DNA of 64,000 nucleotides, from contig NZ_CP103289.1 in NCBI RefSeq assembly GCF_024757985.1, positions 3,720,001 to 3,784,000 of the forward strand. The letters are read 5' to 3'. Source of the stretch: Cellulomonas sp. NS3. GTDB lineage: Bacteria; Actinomycetota; Actinomycetes; Actinomycetales; Cellulomonadaceae. The notes beneath the pieces are model-generated. The model was not told the DNA's origin. It did no database searches and saw only the letters and a list, made by a program, of their open reading frames with translations. A program made the translations under genes and the position numbers. Position 1 is the stretch's first letter; each line of letters opens with the position of its first letter. Positions 27,268 to 36,277 of this stretch are shown piece by piece.

Positions 27268-27716
27268 CGGGTCACCTCCGGGGTGCCCGACCGCAGCGCG
27301 GCTCGGCGCGCGGCCTGCCCGGCGACCTCGTCGAGCACGAGCTGCTCGGCGCGCTCGTCCTCCGTGCGCACCTCCGCGTCGTGCTTCTCCTCGAGCTTCT
27401 CGAGCGCCCGGGCGCGGGCCTTCGCGCTGGCCCAGACGGCGTGCGCCTGGTCGACGCCGTCGTCCGCGACTCGGACCTCCACCACGCGCTCCGCGAGCAG
27501 GCCGCTGAGCGAGACGCGCGCCGCGACGGCCGCGCGGAAGTGCAGCTCGTCGGAGTGCGCGGGCATCGCCGCGGAGCCGAGCCGGACCTCGGTGTCGTGC
27601 CGGCGGGCCTCGGCGCGCGCCCGGAGCCGCGCGGCCTCGGCGAGCTCGACGGCGGCGCGCTCCTCGGCGGCCGAGCGCAGGCGCAGGAGGCTCGCGAGCC
27701 GGAAGGCGCGGCTCAT
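27264..27716 (-). CDS. fliJ: Flagellar export chaperone FliJ, 150 aa
   Basis: Coiled-coil protein that works with the FliI ATPase. Almost the whole sequence is charged Ala/Arg/Glu helix, starting MSRAFRLASLLRLRSAAEER. Identity rests mainly on size, coiled-coil character and place directly after fliI, with ATGA overlap on the fliI side and GTGA overlap with the next gene. It was not visible as a separate frame because the frame runs on upstream. Confidence 0.85.
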   Translation of the reverse strand: MSRAFRLASLLRLRSAAEERAAVELAEAARLRARAEARRHDTEVRLGSAAMPAHSDELHFRAAVAARVSLSGLLAERVVEVRVADDGVDQAHAVWASAKARARALEKLEEKHDAEVRTEDERAEQLVLDEVAGQAARRAALRSGTPEVTR

Positions 27717-29056
27717 GACAGCGGCCCCATCGCGGCGACGAGCGCGGCGAGCCGCTGCCAGGAGTCGTGGGAGCGGGCGGCGTCGCTGAGGTCCTGCTGC
27801 AGGAACGCGTCGATCGCCTGACGGTGGGTCACGGCGGCGTCGACGAGCGGGTTGCTGCCCGCGACGTACGCGCCGACGTCGAGCAGGTCCTGCGCCTGGC
27901 GGCGCGCGGCCATGACCGAGCGCAGCCGGGTCGCGAGGTCGCGCTGCTCGCGCGTCGTCACGCGCGACGCCACGCGGGAGATCGAGCCGAGCGCGTCGAC
28001 GCTCGGGAAGTGGCCCTGGACGGCGAGCCGGCGGTCGAGCACGACGTGGCCGTCGAGGATCGAGCGCGCGGCGTCGGCGATGGGCTCGTTGTGGTCGTCG
28101 CCGTCGACGAGGACCGTGTAGATGCCGGTCACCGAGCCGCTCGACGCCGTGCCGGCGCGCTCCAGCAGCTGGGCGAGCAGCGCGAACGTGCTCGGCGGGT
28201 AGCCGCGGGTCGCGGGCGGCTCGCCGACCGACAGCCCGATCTCGCGCTGCGCCATCGCGACGCGTGTGAGGGAGTCCATCATCAGCACGACGTCGCTGCC
28301 GCCGTCGCGGAAGTGCTCCGCGATGCGGGTCGCGACGAACGCCGAGCGCAGGCGCACGAGCGGCGGCTCGTCGGACGTCGCCACGACGACGACGCTGCGG
28401 GCCAGGCCCTCGGGCCCGAGGTCGTCCTCGAGGAACTCGCGGACCTCGCGCCCGCGCTCGCCGACGAGGGCGATCACGGAGACCTCGGCGTCGGTGCCCC
28501 GCGCGACCATCGAGAGCAGGCTCGACTTGCCGACGCCCGAGCCGGCGAACAGGCCCATGCGCTGGCCGCGGCCCACGGTCACGAGCGTGTCGAGCACGCG
28601 TACCCCGAGGTCGAGCGGCGCAGCGACGCGGGCGCGCTCGAGCGGGTGCGGCGCGGTCCCGTTGACGCCCACGTGCGCGTCGGCGCGCAGCGGGCCCTTG
28701 CCGTCGATCGGCCGGCCGAGCCCGTCGAGGACCCGCCCGAGCAGGCCGTGGCCGACCGGGGCGGTCAGCTCGGCGCCCGTCGGGCGCACCCGCATCCCGG
28801 CGCGCAGCCCGTGCGTGGGGCCGAGCGGCATGCAGCGCGCGGTCGAGCCCTGCGCCGCGACGACCTCGGCCGGCACGCGCGTGCCGTCCTCGACGTCGAT
28901 CTCGACGAGGTCGCCCACGGCGGAGCCGGTCCCGGCGATCTCGACGGTCAGGCCGACGACGCCGCGCACCGTCCCGACGACCTCGGGGGCGCTCGCGCCG
29001 AGCGCCCGCTCCCACGCGGAGGTGGGGACGTGCGGGGCGAAGCTCAGCGCGCTCAT
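27713..29056 (-). CDS. fliI: Flagellar export ATPase FliI, 447 aa
   Basis: ATPase that powers unfolding and release of export substrates. Walker A is GSGVGKSS (172-179); the Walker B region reads DVVLMMDSLTRVAMAQREIG and is followed by the family motif GEPPATRGYPPSTFALLAQL. GERGREVREF is also conserved. The N-terminal beta-barrel domain (about 25-95) is present. It overlaps fliH (ATGA) and fliJ (ATGA). Confidence 0.97.
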   Translation of the reverse strand: MSALSFAPHVPTSAWERALGASAPEVVGTVRGVVGLTVEIAGTGSAVGDLVEIDVEDGTRVPAEVVAAQGSTARCMPLGPTHGLRAGMRVRPTGAELTAPVGHGLLGRVLDGLGRPIDGKGPLRADAHVGVNGTAPHPLERARVAAPLDLGVRVLDTLVTVGRGQRMGLFAGSGVGKSSLLSMVARGTDAEVSVIALVGERGREVREFLEDDLGPEGLARSVVVVATSDEPPLVRLRSAFVATRIAEHFRDGGSDVVLMMDSLTRVAMAQREIGLSVGEPPATRGYPPSTFALLAQLLERAGTASSGSVTGIYTVLVDGDDHNEPIADAARSILDGHVVLDRRLAVQGHFPSVDALGSISRVASRVTTREQRDLATRLRSVMAARRQAQDLLDVGAYVAGSNPLVDAAVTHRQAIDAFLQQDLSDAARSHDSWQRLAALVAAMGPLS

Positions 29057-29877
29057 GCGAGGTACCCCCGCTGGTGCGGCAGGACGTGGCCGGTGGCGAC
29101 CGCCGCGTGCTCGCGGCCCGTCGCTGCCCTGGCCGGCTGGTGCGCGACCTCGGCGAGCAGCACCGCCCGGGCACGGTCGAGCGCGGCGTCGATGCGCCCG
29201 TCGAGGTAGCCGTCCGGGTGCTCGCCGATCGCGTCACCGGGGGCGAGCGCGGGGTCGGCGACGAGCTCGACGCCCGACGTGGCGGGGACCCCGCCGGCGG
29301 CCTGGACGGCCGCGAGGTCGCGCGGGTGCAGGCGCACGGTGTGCACGCCGGGGACGAGCGGGTTGCCGAGCACGCGGGCGAGCGCGGCGCGGGCCGAGCG
29401 CTCCCCGTCGGCGACCTCGGTGCCGAGCACCGCGGCGGCGAGCTCGAGCGCCGCGGCGTGCAGCCGGGCCTCGGCGTCCGCGAGCACGGGCGCGGTCCGG
29501 GCGGCGGCTGCCTGCGCGGCACGCTCGAGCGCGTCGAGCGCGGCGGCGTGCTCCGCGGCGCGGCGGGCGTCCTCCGACGCGCGGCGTGCGGCGACGTGCT
29601 CGGCCTCGACCTGCGCCGCGCGTGCGGCCTCGGACGCACCGGCCGCGAAGCCCGCGGCGTACCCGGCGGACCGGGCCCGCTCGCGCTCGACCTCGACGGC
29701 GCGCGCCGAGCCGGCCGACGCGACGCGCTCGAAGACCGCCGGCACGGGCGCGGAGGGCGCCGCGACCGGGGTCGCCGTGGGCGCGCCGGTCTGCGCGGTG
29801 AACGCGGAGCGGGCGGCGGGCACGGCGGTCGGCACAGGGGCGGACGGGCGCAGCGGGGCGCTGAAGACGTCAGGCAA
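29053..29877 (-). CDS. fliH: Flagellar export ATPase regulator FliH, 274 aa
   Basis: Peripheral stalk protein that binds FliI. It is Ala-rich, with a long helical middle (about 55-150) and a C-terminal FliH/V-ATPase E-type region (VLADAEARLHAAALELAAAV, then VHTVRLHPRDLAAVQ). Sequence is weakly conserved in this family, so the call depends on position between fliG and fliI. It overlaps fliG by eight bases and fliI by four. Confidence 0.9.
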   Translation of the reverse strand: MPDVFSAPLRPSAPVPTAVPAARSAFTAQTGAPTATPVAAPSAPVPAVFERVASAGSARAVEVERERARSAGYAAGFAAGASEAARAAQVEAEHVAARRASEDARRAAEHAAALDALERAAQAAAARTAPVLADAEARLHAAALELAAAVLGTEVADGERSARAALARVLGNPLVPGVHTVRLHPRDLAAVQAAGGVPATSGVELVADPALAPGDAIGEHPDGYLDGRIDAALDRARAVLLAEVAHQPARAATGREHAAVATGHVLPHQRGYLA

Positions 29878-30874
29878 CGTACTCGTCCTCGCCGTCGCGC
29901 CGGATCACGATCTGGCCGCTCTCCTCGAGCCGGCGGATCGACTGCACGATCTGCGCGCGCGCGTCCTCGACCTGCGAGAGGCGCACCGGGCCGAGCAGCT
30001 CGATCTCCTCGACGAGGTTCTCGCGCGCCCGCTCCGAGAGGTTGCGCAGGATCTTGTCGCGGACCTCCGTCGAGACGCCCTTGAGCGCGATCGACAGCTC
30101 CGACGTCTCGACCGAGCGCAGCACGAGCTGCATCGCCCGGTCCTCGAGCAGCACGATGTCGCCGAAGACGAACATGCGGCTGCGCACCTCGTCGGCGAGC
30201 GCTTCGTCGCGGGACATGAGGCCCTCGAGGATGAGCTTCTCGGTCGTCGGGTCGGCGCGGTTGATGATCTCGACGAGCGGCTGGACGCCGCCGATCGCGG
30301 ACATCTCCGTGGGCGTGAGGACCGTCGAGGCCTTGCGCTGCAGGTTCTCGGCGATGACCTTGACGACGTCCGGCGAGGCGCGCTCCATGAGCGCGATGCG
30401 GTGCGCGACGTCGCCCTGGAGCTCGCCCGGCAGGCCCGCGAGGATCGCCGACGCGTGCTCGGGGCGCAGGTGCGCGAGCACGAGCGCGACGGCCTGGGGG
30501 TGCTCGTTGCTGATCAGCGAGAGGACCTGGCGCGCGTCGGCGTTCTGCAGGAACTCGAACGGCTGGCCGGCCATCGTCGTCTGGAGCCGCGCGAGCATGC
30601 CCGCGGCGAGCTCGCTGCCGAGCGAGGACTCGAGCAGCGCCTGCGCGTACGCCATGCCGCCGCCCACCCCGGGGCCCACGACCGACACGTCGTAGAACTC
30701 CTCGAGGACCTCGTCGGCCTGGCCCTGCTCGACGCGCTCGAGCCGCATGATCTCGGCCGTCAGGGCCTCGATCTCCGGGGTGTCGAGCTCGGCCATGACA
30801 CGGGCGGCCCGGTCGCGCCCGAGCTGCAGGAGCAGCATCGCGGCCTTCTGCGTGCCGGTCAGTGTCGCGGGCAT
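29870..30874 (-). CDS. fliG: Flagellar motor switch protein FliG, 334 aa
   Basis: Rotor protein linking the MS ring to the C ring and contacting MotA. N-terminal FliF-binding domain: LTGTQKAAMLLLQLGRDRAA. Middle domain: SLISNEHPQAVALVLAHLRP, with EHPQ conserved. C-terminal torque domain: MFVFGDIVLLEDRAMQLVLR, ALKGVSTEVRDKILRNLSER, with the charged residues known to face MotA. It overlaps the fliF stop by one base (TGATG). Confidence 0.97.
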   Translation of the reverse strand: MPATLTGTQKAAMLLLQLGRDRAARVMAELDTPEIEALTAEIMRLERVEQGQADEVLEEFYDVSVVGPGVGGGMAYAQALLESSLGSELAAGMLARLQTTMAGQPFEFLQNADARQVLSLISNEHPQAVALVLAHLRPEHASAILAGLPGELQGDVAHRIALMERASPDVVKVIAENLQRKASTVLTPTEMSAIGGVQPLVEIINRADPTTEKLILEGLMSRDEALADEVRSRMFVFGDIVLLEDRAMQLVLRSVETSELSIALKGVSTEVRDKILRNLSERARENLVEEIELLGPVRLSQVEDARAQIVQSIRRLEESGQIVIRRDGEDEYVA

Positions 30875-32475
30875 CAGCGGCTACCGCTTCCGGACGTGGA
30901 GAGCCAGCCGCGCAGCAGGTCGGCCACCTCGGCCGGCTGCTCGTCGGCGAGCGCGGAGATCTCGGCGCGCTTGACGGCGATCGCGTCGGGCAGCTCGGGC
31001 AGCGCGTCCGCGGCGGGCAGCGCCGGGACGGCGTCACCGACGCCCTCGATGCCGAGCGGGTCGGCCTCGCGGATCGGCAGGAGCTCGCCGATGTCGAGCG
31101 ACTCGCGGCGGCTGCGGCGCGACCGGCGGGCCGCGGCGATGACGAGCGCGAGCACGACCAGGAGCACGACGCCGGCGATGGCGGCCTGGCGGATCAGCGT
31201 CTCCTGCTGCTCCTTCTCGGCGAGCCGGTCGGCGGCGGCGAGCGCGTCCTGCGCAGTCTCGGCGGCGCTCGTGTCGAACAGCATCTGCTGCACGGCGATG
31301 GTGTCGCCCCGCGCCGGGTCGATGCCCGCGGCGGCGCTCAGCGTCGCGGTGAGCGCGGCGATGTCCATCGCGGCGGTCGCCTCGGCGTCGACCACGACGG
31401 CGAGCGACTGGCGCTTGACGCTGCCCGGCGCGGTCGTCGTCTGCTCGGTGACCTTGTCGATCGCGTTCGTGACGTCCTCGCTCGTCGAGGAGTAGGTGCC
31501 GTTGCCGGCGGCGTCCCCGTTCGGGACGGCGATGTTGTCGGGGCCGAGCACGCCGGTCGCGTTGCCGCCGCCGGTCCCCGTGTACTCCTCGGTCGTCGTG
31601 GACGACGCGAGCGGCGGGGTGTCGGGCTTCGCCGTGAACGACTCGCTCGTGCGCTGCGTCTGGTCGTAGTCGAGCTCGGCGGTCATCGTCACGGCGGACT
31701 TGCCCGCGCCGACGACCTGGTCGAGCAGCGCCTGCACGGCACCCTTGACGCGGGCCTCGTACTCGCCGGTCTGCTGGCCGGACATGCCGCCCGTGGGGTT
31801 CGCGCCGACGGTCGAGAGGACCTTGCCCGCCGCGTCGATCACGGCGACGTCGGTCGTCTTCATGCCCTCGATGCCCGCGGACACGAGGTGGACGATCGCC
31901 TGGACCTGGTCGCCCGAGAGGTCGACGCCCGTCTTCGTGCGGATGAACACCGACGCGGTCGGGTCGGCCTTCTCGGAGACGAACACGCTGTCCTGCGGGA
32001 GCGCGAGCTTGACGGTCGCGGCCTCGACGCCCTGCATCGCGCCGATCGTCTTGGCGAGCTCGCCCTCGAGCGCCCGCTGGTAGGTGACCTCCTGCTGGAA
32101 CTCGGAGGACGTCATGCCCATGTCGTCGAGCAGCGAGTAGCCGCCGCCGTCCGCGTTCGCGGGCAGGCCCGCCGCGGCCAGCTTGAGGCGCATGTTGTAG
32201 AGCGAGTCGGCCGGCACGAGCACCGTGCCGCCGCCGTCGGTGAGCTCGTAGGCGACGCCCTCGGCGTCGAGCTGGTCGACCACGGCCGACGCGTCGGTCG
32301 AGGACAGGCCGGTGAACAGGGGGCTGAGCGACGGCTTGGCCGCCCAGCTGCTGAGCGCGACCGCGCCGAGCACGAGGACCGCGAGGCCGATGAGCGCGAG
32401 CGTGCGCTGCGCGAGCGAGAACTGCTTGACGGCGCCGGTGAGCCTGCCCAGGGCGCCGGAGAGCTGCGCGGGCAT
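30874..32475 (-). CDS. fliF: Flagellar MS-ring protein FliF, 533 aa
   Basis: Builds the membrane ring that houses the export gate. First helix at about 24-46 (LALIGLAVLVLGAVALSSWA); two ring-building domains follow (SPLFTGLSSTDASAVVDQLD; YQRALEGELAKTIGAMQGVE; VKLALPQDSVF). A second helix (QAAIAGVVLLVVLALVIAAA, about 440) leads to the cytoplasmic tail that binds FliG. It overlaps fliE and fliG by one base each. Confidence 0.97.
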   Translation of the reverse strand: MPAQLSGALGRLTGAVKQFSLAQRTLALIGLAVLVLGAVALSSWAAKPSLSPLFTGLSSTDASAVVDQLDAEGVAYELTDGGGTVLVPADSLYNMRLKLAAAGLPANADGGGYSLLDDMGMTSSEFQQEVTYQRALEGELAKTIGAMQGVEAATVKLALPQDSVFVSEKADPTASVFIRTKTGVDLSGDQVQAIVHLVSAGIEGMKTTDVAVIDAAGKVLSTVGANPTGGMSGQQTGEYEARVKGAVQALLDQVVGAGKSAVTMTAELDYDQTQRTSESFTAKPDTPPLASSTTTEEYTGTGGGNATGVLGPDNIAVPNGDAAGNGTYSSTSEDVTNAIDKVTEQTTTAPGSVKRQSLAVVVDAEATAAMDIAALTATLSAAAGIDPARGDTIAVQQMLFDTSAAETAQDALAAADRLAEKEQQETLIRQAAIAGVVLLVVLALVIAAARRSRRSRRESLDIGELLPIREADPLGIEGVGDAVPALPAADALPELPDAIAVKRAEISALADEQPAEVADLLRGWLSTSGSGSR

Positions 32476-32810
32476 CAGGCCTGCATCCGCATGATCTCGG
32501 AGAACGCCTCGACGGCCTTGTTGCGGACCGCGGCGGTCAGCTCGAGCGCGAGCTTCGACTCGGCGGCGGCGATCGTGTAGTCGTGCACGTCGTCGAGGTC
32601 ACCCGTGACGGCCTTGACCGAGAGCTCGTTGCTCGTCGACTGCAACTGCTGGAGGTTCTCGATCGACCCGAGCGCGGAGGCGAAGCCCGCCCCGCCGTCG
32701 GCCGAGGCACCGGCGTCGACGCCCGTGGCGCCCGTCGGGCCGGAGAGGTAGCCGGTCGCGGCGACCGGGGAGACGCCGGCGGAGATGCCGGAGATCGTGG
32801 GGATGCTCAT
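32475..32810 (-). CDS. fliE: Flagellar MS-ring/rod adapter FliE, 111 aa
   Basis: Junction protein between the MS ring and the rod and first substrate of the export system. A Gly/Ala-rich start is followed by the conserved FliE body (FASALGSIENLQQLQSTSNE, AESKLALELTAAVRNKAVEA, FSEIMRMQA). It overlaps the stops and starts of flgC and fliF by one base (TGATG). Confidence 0.95.
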   Translation of the reverse strand: MSIPTISGISAGVSPVAATGYLSGPTGATGVDAGASADGGAGFASALGSIENLQQLQSTSNELSVKAVTGDLDDVHDYTIAAAESKLALELTAAVRNKAVEAFSEIMRMQA

Positions 32811-33211
32811 CAGGAACGTCCGATCTGGAGAGCGGCCTCGTAGGTGGCCTTGGCACGGTCGACGACGGCGGCGTTGGCCTGGTAGCCGCGCTGCGCCATG
32901 ATCAGCTGGGTCATCTGGGACGACATGTCGATGTCGGGGTAGCGCACGTAGCCGCCCTCGTCGGCGAGCGGGTGGTCCGGCTCGTAGACCATGCGGCCCT
33001 CCGCGTCGCCGAGCTCGATGCCCGCGACCTGCACGCCGCCGCCGTTCGCGGTGGGGATCTCGCTCGCGACGACGTACTTGGCCTGGTAGGCCGCCTCGTT
33101 CGACGAGCGGACGGTGGACACGTTGGCGAGGTTGTCGCTCACCGCGTCGAGCCACTTGCGGTACACGGTCAGTCCGCTGCCGGCGACGCCGATCGCCCCG
33201 AAGATCGTCAT
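32810..33211 (-). CDS. flgC: Flagellar proximal rod protein FlgC, 133 aa
   Basis: Rod subunit. N-terminal motif SGLTVYRKWLDAVSDNLANV; C-terminal motif YPDIDMSSQMTQLIMAQRGY followed by QANAAVVDRAKATYEAALQI. It starts at the ATG at 33211, overlapping the flgB stop by one base. Longer readings of this frame cover flgB and are shadows. Confidence 0.96.
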   Translation of the reverse strand: MTIFGAIGVAGSGLTVYRKWLDAVSDNLANVSTVRSSNEAAYQAKYVVASEIPTANGGGVQVAGIELGDAEGRMVYEPDHPLADEGGYVRYPDIDMSSQMTQLIMAQRGYQANAAVVDRAKATYEAALQIGRS

Positions 33212-33561
33212 CAGCTCGTCCTCATCGCGACGCGCACGCTCGAGAAGGTGCCGTCGACCGCCTGGGTCGCGAGCTGGTAGCGCAGGTTGGTGTCGACGTT
33301 CAGCAGCGTCTCGGCGTCGAGGTTGACGTTGTTGCCGTCCTCGCGCGTCGGCTCGAGCGAGCGGGCGACGTTCGCGACCGTGGCGTCCTTGGACCCGGTC
33401 CCGACGGCGCGGCTCAGCTCGGCCTCGAACTGCACGCGCTTGGCCTGGTAGCCAGGGGTCTGGATGTTCGCGACGTTCTCCGCGATGGTGCGCTGACGCA
33501 GCGCGAGGCCGTCGAGCGCGCTGTTGAGCGCGACGTAGCCGACGGAGTCGAACATGCCCAT
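33211..33561 (-). CDS. flgB: Flagellar proximal rod protein FlgB, 116 aa
   Basis: First gene of the main flagellar block. N-terminal motif ALNSALDGLALRQRTIAENV, ANIQTPGYQAKRVQFEAELS; C-terminal NVDTNLRYQLATQAVDGTFS. A FliA-type promoter lies upstream at 33642-33669, leaving a leader of about 75 bases. Confidence 0.96.
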   Translation of the reverse strand: MGMFDSVGYVALNSALDGLALRQRTIAENVANIQTPGYQAKRVQFEAELSRAVGTGSKDATVANVARSLEPTREDGNNVNLDAETLLNVDTNLRYQLATQAVDGTFSSVRVAMRTS

Positions 33562-33641
33562 GCGGGGTACACCTCACCGACGATGGTGCTGAGGTCGGCC
33601 GATCCGTGGCCTGCTGGGTGAGCGATCCGTGCTCACGCCTC

Positions 33642-33669
33642 CCATCGGGTTCCACCCGGGTGACCTGAG
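33642..33669 (-). promoter_or_regulatory. FliA-type promoter for the main flagellar block (flgB)
   Basis: On the minus strand this reads CTCA, 16 bases, CCCGATGG. It lies about 80 bases upstream of the flgB ATG. Early basal-body genes are usually not under the late sigma factor, so use of FliA for flgB would be unusual for a three-tier hierarchy but fits a simpler actinobacterial one. Confidence 0.7.
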
Positions 33670-33877
33670 ACCTTTTCCCCGGTCGGGCCGGGCTTCACCC
33701 CCTGGTCACCCGGACGGTCGAACCGCTTCGATCGCACATGTCCGGAGGTGTCCGGTGCTCGGCGCGAGGAGGAGCCAGGTCGCGGGCCGCTCGCGCCGGG
33801 CCGAGCCCGGGACGGTGCCGTGCCGGCCGGCGTCGCGCCCGTGCGGAGGCGCCGGGCGGGGCCTAGTACGACGACGC

Positions 33878-33902
33878 GCACCGGGGTACGGGACTCCGGT
33901 GC
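33878..33902 (-). terminator. Terminator hairpin after the FliT-like gene
   Basis: GCACCGGGGT (33878-33887) pairs with ACTCCGGTGC (33893-33902), one G-U wobble, loop ACGGG. It begins 21 bases after the stop codon on the minus strand and separates this unit from the flgB promoter. Confidence 0.55.
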
Positions 33903-33922
33903 TCGGGGCGGGGTCGGGGCGC

Positions 33923-34309
33923 TCAGCCCTCGGTGTCGAGGTACACCGGCACGGCCGGCGGGCGCTCGCGCATCGCGTCGACGGCGACGAGGTGGCGGCG
34001 GCTCAGCAGGGCGGCCTCGGCGGTGCGCCGGGCGACGTCGAGCTGGCGGTCGAGCAGCGCCTGCGCGCGCTCGACGAGGGGGACGGGCAGCGGCCCGAGG
34101 CCCGTGGGCGGGACCCACGGCTGCACCCGCAGCTCGCCGGTCGCCGCGTGGTCGGCGCGCAGCAGCGCCTCGGCCTGCTCGACGTCGAGCTCGAGCTCGG
34201 TCAGCGCGTGCGACCAGGCCGCCTCCCACGCGGGGGCCGTCACGGCGTGAAGGCCGGGGTGCAGCCCCGAGGGGCCGGCGATCCCCGGGTCAGCCGACAC
34301 CGAGGACAC
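33923..34309 (-). CDS. FliT-like small protein after fliS, 128 aa
   Basis: I do not recognise a clear family signature. It is a helical, soluble protein starting at GTG 34309, overlapping fliS by 20 bases. The middle (PAWEAAWSHALTELELDVEQ, AEALLRADHAATGELRV) and the end (LVERAQALLDRQLDVARRTA) look like short helices. Place directly after fliD-fliS is where FliT, the FliD export chaperone, sits in many bacteria. Function is inferred from position only. Confidence 0.6.
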   Translation of the reverse strand: MSSVSADPGIAGPSGLHPGLHAVTAPAWEAAWSHALTELELDVEQAEALLRADHAATGELRVQPWVPPTGLGPLPVPLVERAQALLDRQLDVARRTAEAALLSRRHLVAVDAMRERPPAVPVYLDTEG

Positions 34310-34745
34310 CGAGCCCGGTGCTGGCGCCCGTCTCGGCGCCGAAGCGCTGGGTCGGCACGACGGGGGCGGCCGGGACGGTCGCGAGCGACGCCGCGGCCTC
34401 GTGCCACGCGTCGCGCAGCGGGGCGATGACCTCGCGGCACGCCGCGGCCTTCTCGGCGCTGCCCGTGATCGACGCCTCGATGAGCTCGGAGAGCAGGAAC
34501 GTGTAGATCGACATGAGGCCGGGGCCGCCGTCCCACGCGTCCACGTCGAGGCTCGACATGAGCTCGGCGAGGATGTCCTGCGCGTGCGCGAGCTGCTGCG
34601 TCGCCTCGACCTTGTCGCCGGCCTGGAGCGCCTTCTCGGCGCGCTCGACGTCGAGCACCATGCGGTCGTACAGCATCGTGAGCAGACGCGAGGGCCCGAC
34701 CGTCGCGACGGTGTCGGCGAGGTACCGGGAGCGGACGTCGTACAT
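34290..34745 (-). CDS. fliS: Flagellin export chaperone FliS, 151 aa
   Basis: Binds flagellin before export and, in Bacillus, affects FliW availability. Typical start MYDVRSRYLADTVATVGPSR, LLTMLYDRMVLDVERAEKAL and VDAWDGGPGLMSIYTFLLSE. A variable tail of about 35 residues is added. It lies 51 bases after fliD on the same strand. Confidence 0.95.
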   Translation of the reverse strand: MYDVRSRYLADTVATVGPSRLLTMLYDRMVLDVERAEKALQAGDKVEATQQLAHAQDILAELMSSLDVDAWDGGPGLMSIYTFLLSELIEASITGSAEKAAACREVIAPLRDAWHEAAASLATVPAAPVVPTQRFGAETGASTGLGVLGVG

Positions 34746-34796
34746 GGCTGTGTCCTTCGGTGGGTCGGGGGCGGGGCGCGGTGGGGGTCGGGCGGG

Positions 34797-36188
34797 TCAG
34801 CTGTAGGTCGGGAGCGACGCGAGCTGGCCCGCGAGCCACGACGACTGCGACTTCAGGCCCGAGAGGCTGACCTCGAGGGCGGAGTAGGTCTTCTGCAGGC
34901 CCGCGCGCCGGGAAGCCAGGCGCAGGTCCCAGTTCGCGATCTGGTCGCCGAGGTCCTTTACCGTGCCCTGCTGGTTCGTGATCTTGAGGGTGAGGCTGCC
35001 GTCGACCTTGTCGGAGGTCTTCTTCGCGACGTCGGCGACGCGCTCGGCGAGGCCGGCGACGACCTTCTGAACCTTCGCCGGGTCGGCGGCGAGCGCGGCG
35101 GTGAACTTCGCGTCGTCGAAGGTGAACGTGCCGTCACGGCCGATGACGATGCCGACCTGCGCCGGCGACGTCCCGTCGACCGGGTGGGACGCGGCCGTCT
35201 GGAGCTGCTGGTTGAGCGCGCGGACCGCGGAGTCGCCGCTGAACATGCCGCCGGTGACGACCGTCCGGCCGTCCTCGTTGGTCTTGGTCGTCGTCGCGGT
35301 GCGCGAGCTGATCTCGGAGAAGACGACGCCGAGCGCGCCGACCAGGCCCGAGGCGAGCTTCTTGACCGCGGCGTCGTCGCGCGCGACCGTCAGCGTCACC
35401 GGCGGGTCGTCCGTCTTCGGCAGCGCCGAGACCGTGAAGCTCACGCCGTCGAGCACGTTCGCGAACGTGTTCGTGGCGGACTTGACCTCGACCTTGGCCG
35501 TGCTGCCGGGCCACAGCGTGATCTGGGCGTCGCTCGCCTTGCGCAGCTCGCTCATCGTCGCCGCGGTGGAACCGCTCGTGAGGGTCTCCGCCGCTCCGGC
35601 GAAGACGGCGAAGTCCTTCGTCGACCCGGTCTCGGAGCCGGTGAGCTGGATCTTGTACGCCCCGTCGACCTTGACGGCGACGGCCTTGACGCCGGCAGCG
35701 GTCGTCTCGTTGATGGCCTTGACGACGTCCTCAACCGAGCCAGACTTCGCGGTCACCGTCACGTCCTTGCGCTCGCTCGCCGCCACCGCGTCGGCGTTCG
35801 TGCGGATCGTGAAGGTCGGCGGCGTGCCGGTGAACGGACTCCCGGACCCGCCGAAGTTCAGGAGCGAGACCTGGTTGCTCGCCAGGGTGTCGACCTTGAG
35901 CGTGAGCTCGGAGGGCAGGGCGGTCGCCGTGGTCGTCGCGGTCACGGACGACGCGGAGGCCGTCGCCTTGTAGGCCTGCCAGGATGCCGGCTTCGTCGCG
36001 GTGGCGGCGGCGTCTCCCAGCGAGGCGACCTTGGCGTTGAGGGCCTGGAGCGCCGTCACGAGCGTCGTGGTGCTCGTCTGCTTCGTCTTGAGCAGGGTCT
36101 GCGGGACGGCCTCCGCCTGCATGAGCTGGTTGATCAGGTCGGTCGTGTTGAGACCGCTGATCATCCCGTCGACGCCCATCGAGGCCAT
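34797..36188 (-). CDS. fliD: Flagellar filament cap protein FliD, 463 aa
   Basis: Caps the filament and inserts flagellin. N-terminal signature GVDGMISGLNTTDLINQLMQ, AEAVPQTLLKTKQTSTTTLV, ALQALNAKVASL; C-terminal domain with LGVVFSEISSRTATTTKTNE, DGTFTFDDAKFTAALAADPA and the end LGDQIANWDLRLASRRAGLQ. It lies just after the strong fliC terminator (36235-36277), with no FliA-type promoter visible in between, so its transcription may depend on readthrough or on another kind of promoter. Confidence 0.95.
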   Translation of the reverse strand: MASMGVDGMISGLNTTDLINQLMQAEAVPQTLLKTKQTSTTTLVTALQALNAKVASLGDAAATATKPASWQAYKATASASSVTATTTATALPSELTLKVDTLASNQVSLLNFGGSGSPFTGTPPTFTIRTNADAVAASERKDVTVTAKSGSVEDVVKAINETTAAGVKAVAVKVDGAYKIQLTGSETGSTKDFAVFAGAAETLTSGSTAATMSELRKASDAQITLWPGSTAKVEVKSATNTFANVLDGVSFTVSALPKTDDPPVTLTVARDDAAVKKLASGLVGALGVVFSEISSRTATTTKTNEDGRTVVTGGMFSGDSAVRALNQQLQTAASHPVDGTSPAQVGIVIGRDGTFTFDDAKFTAALAADPAKVQKVVAGLAERVADVAKKTSDKVDGSLTLKITNQQGTVKDLGDQIANWDLRLASRRAGLQKTYSALEVSLSGLKSQSSWLAGQLASLPTYS

Positions 36189-36234
36189 GAGGTTCCCGTC
36201 CTTCGTGCTGCTGTGCGTGCTGGTGCTGGATGCG

Positions 36235-36277
36235 CGACCGGCGGTGGGTGGACGGTTCGTCCACCCACCGCCGGTCG
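36235..36277 (-). terminator. Very strong fliC terminator
   Basis: A perfect 18-bp stem (GACCGGCGGTGGGTGGAC at 36236-36253 with its complement at 36259-36276) around the loop GGTTC, extended by one more C-G pair. It starts 55 bases after the fliC stop and ends 46 bases before the fliD start. It lacks a clear U-run. It probably ends most flagellin transcripts and may let a minority read into fliD. Confidence 0.85.

Larger units (their letters stand above)
33562..33922. other. Intergenic region between the FliT-like gene and flgB
   Basis: 361 bases without a gene. It holds the terminator of the upstream fliD-fliS-FliT-like unit (33878-33902) and the flgB promoter (33642-33669), in that order on the minus strand. 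Between them lies ordinary GC-rich sequence with no reading frame I can support. Confidence 0.7.
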
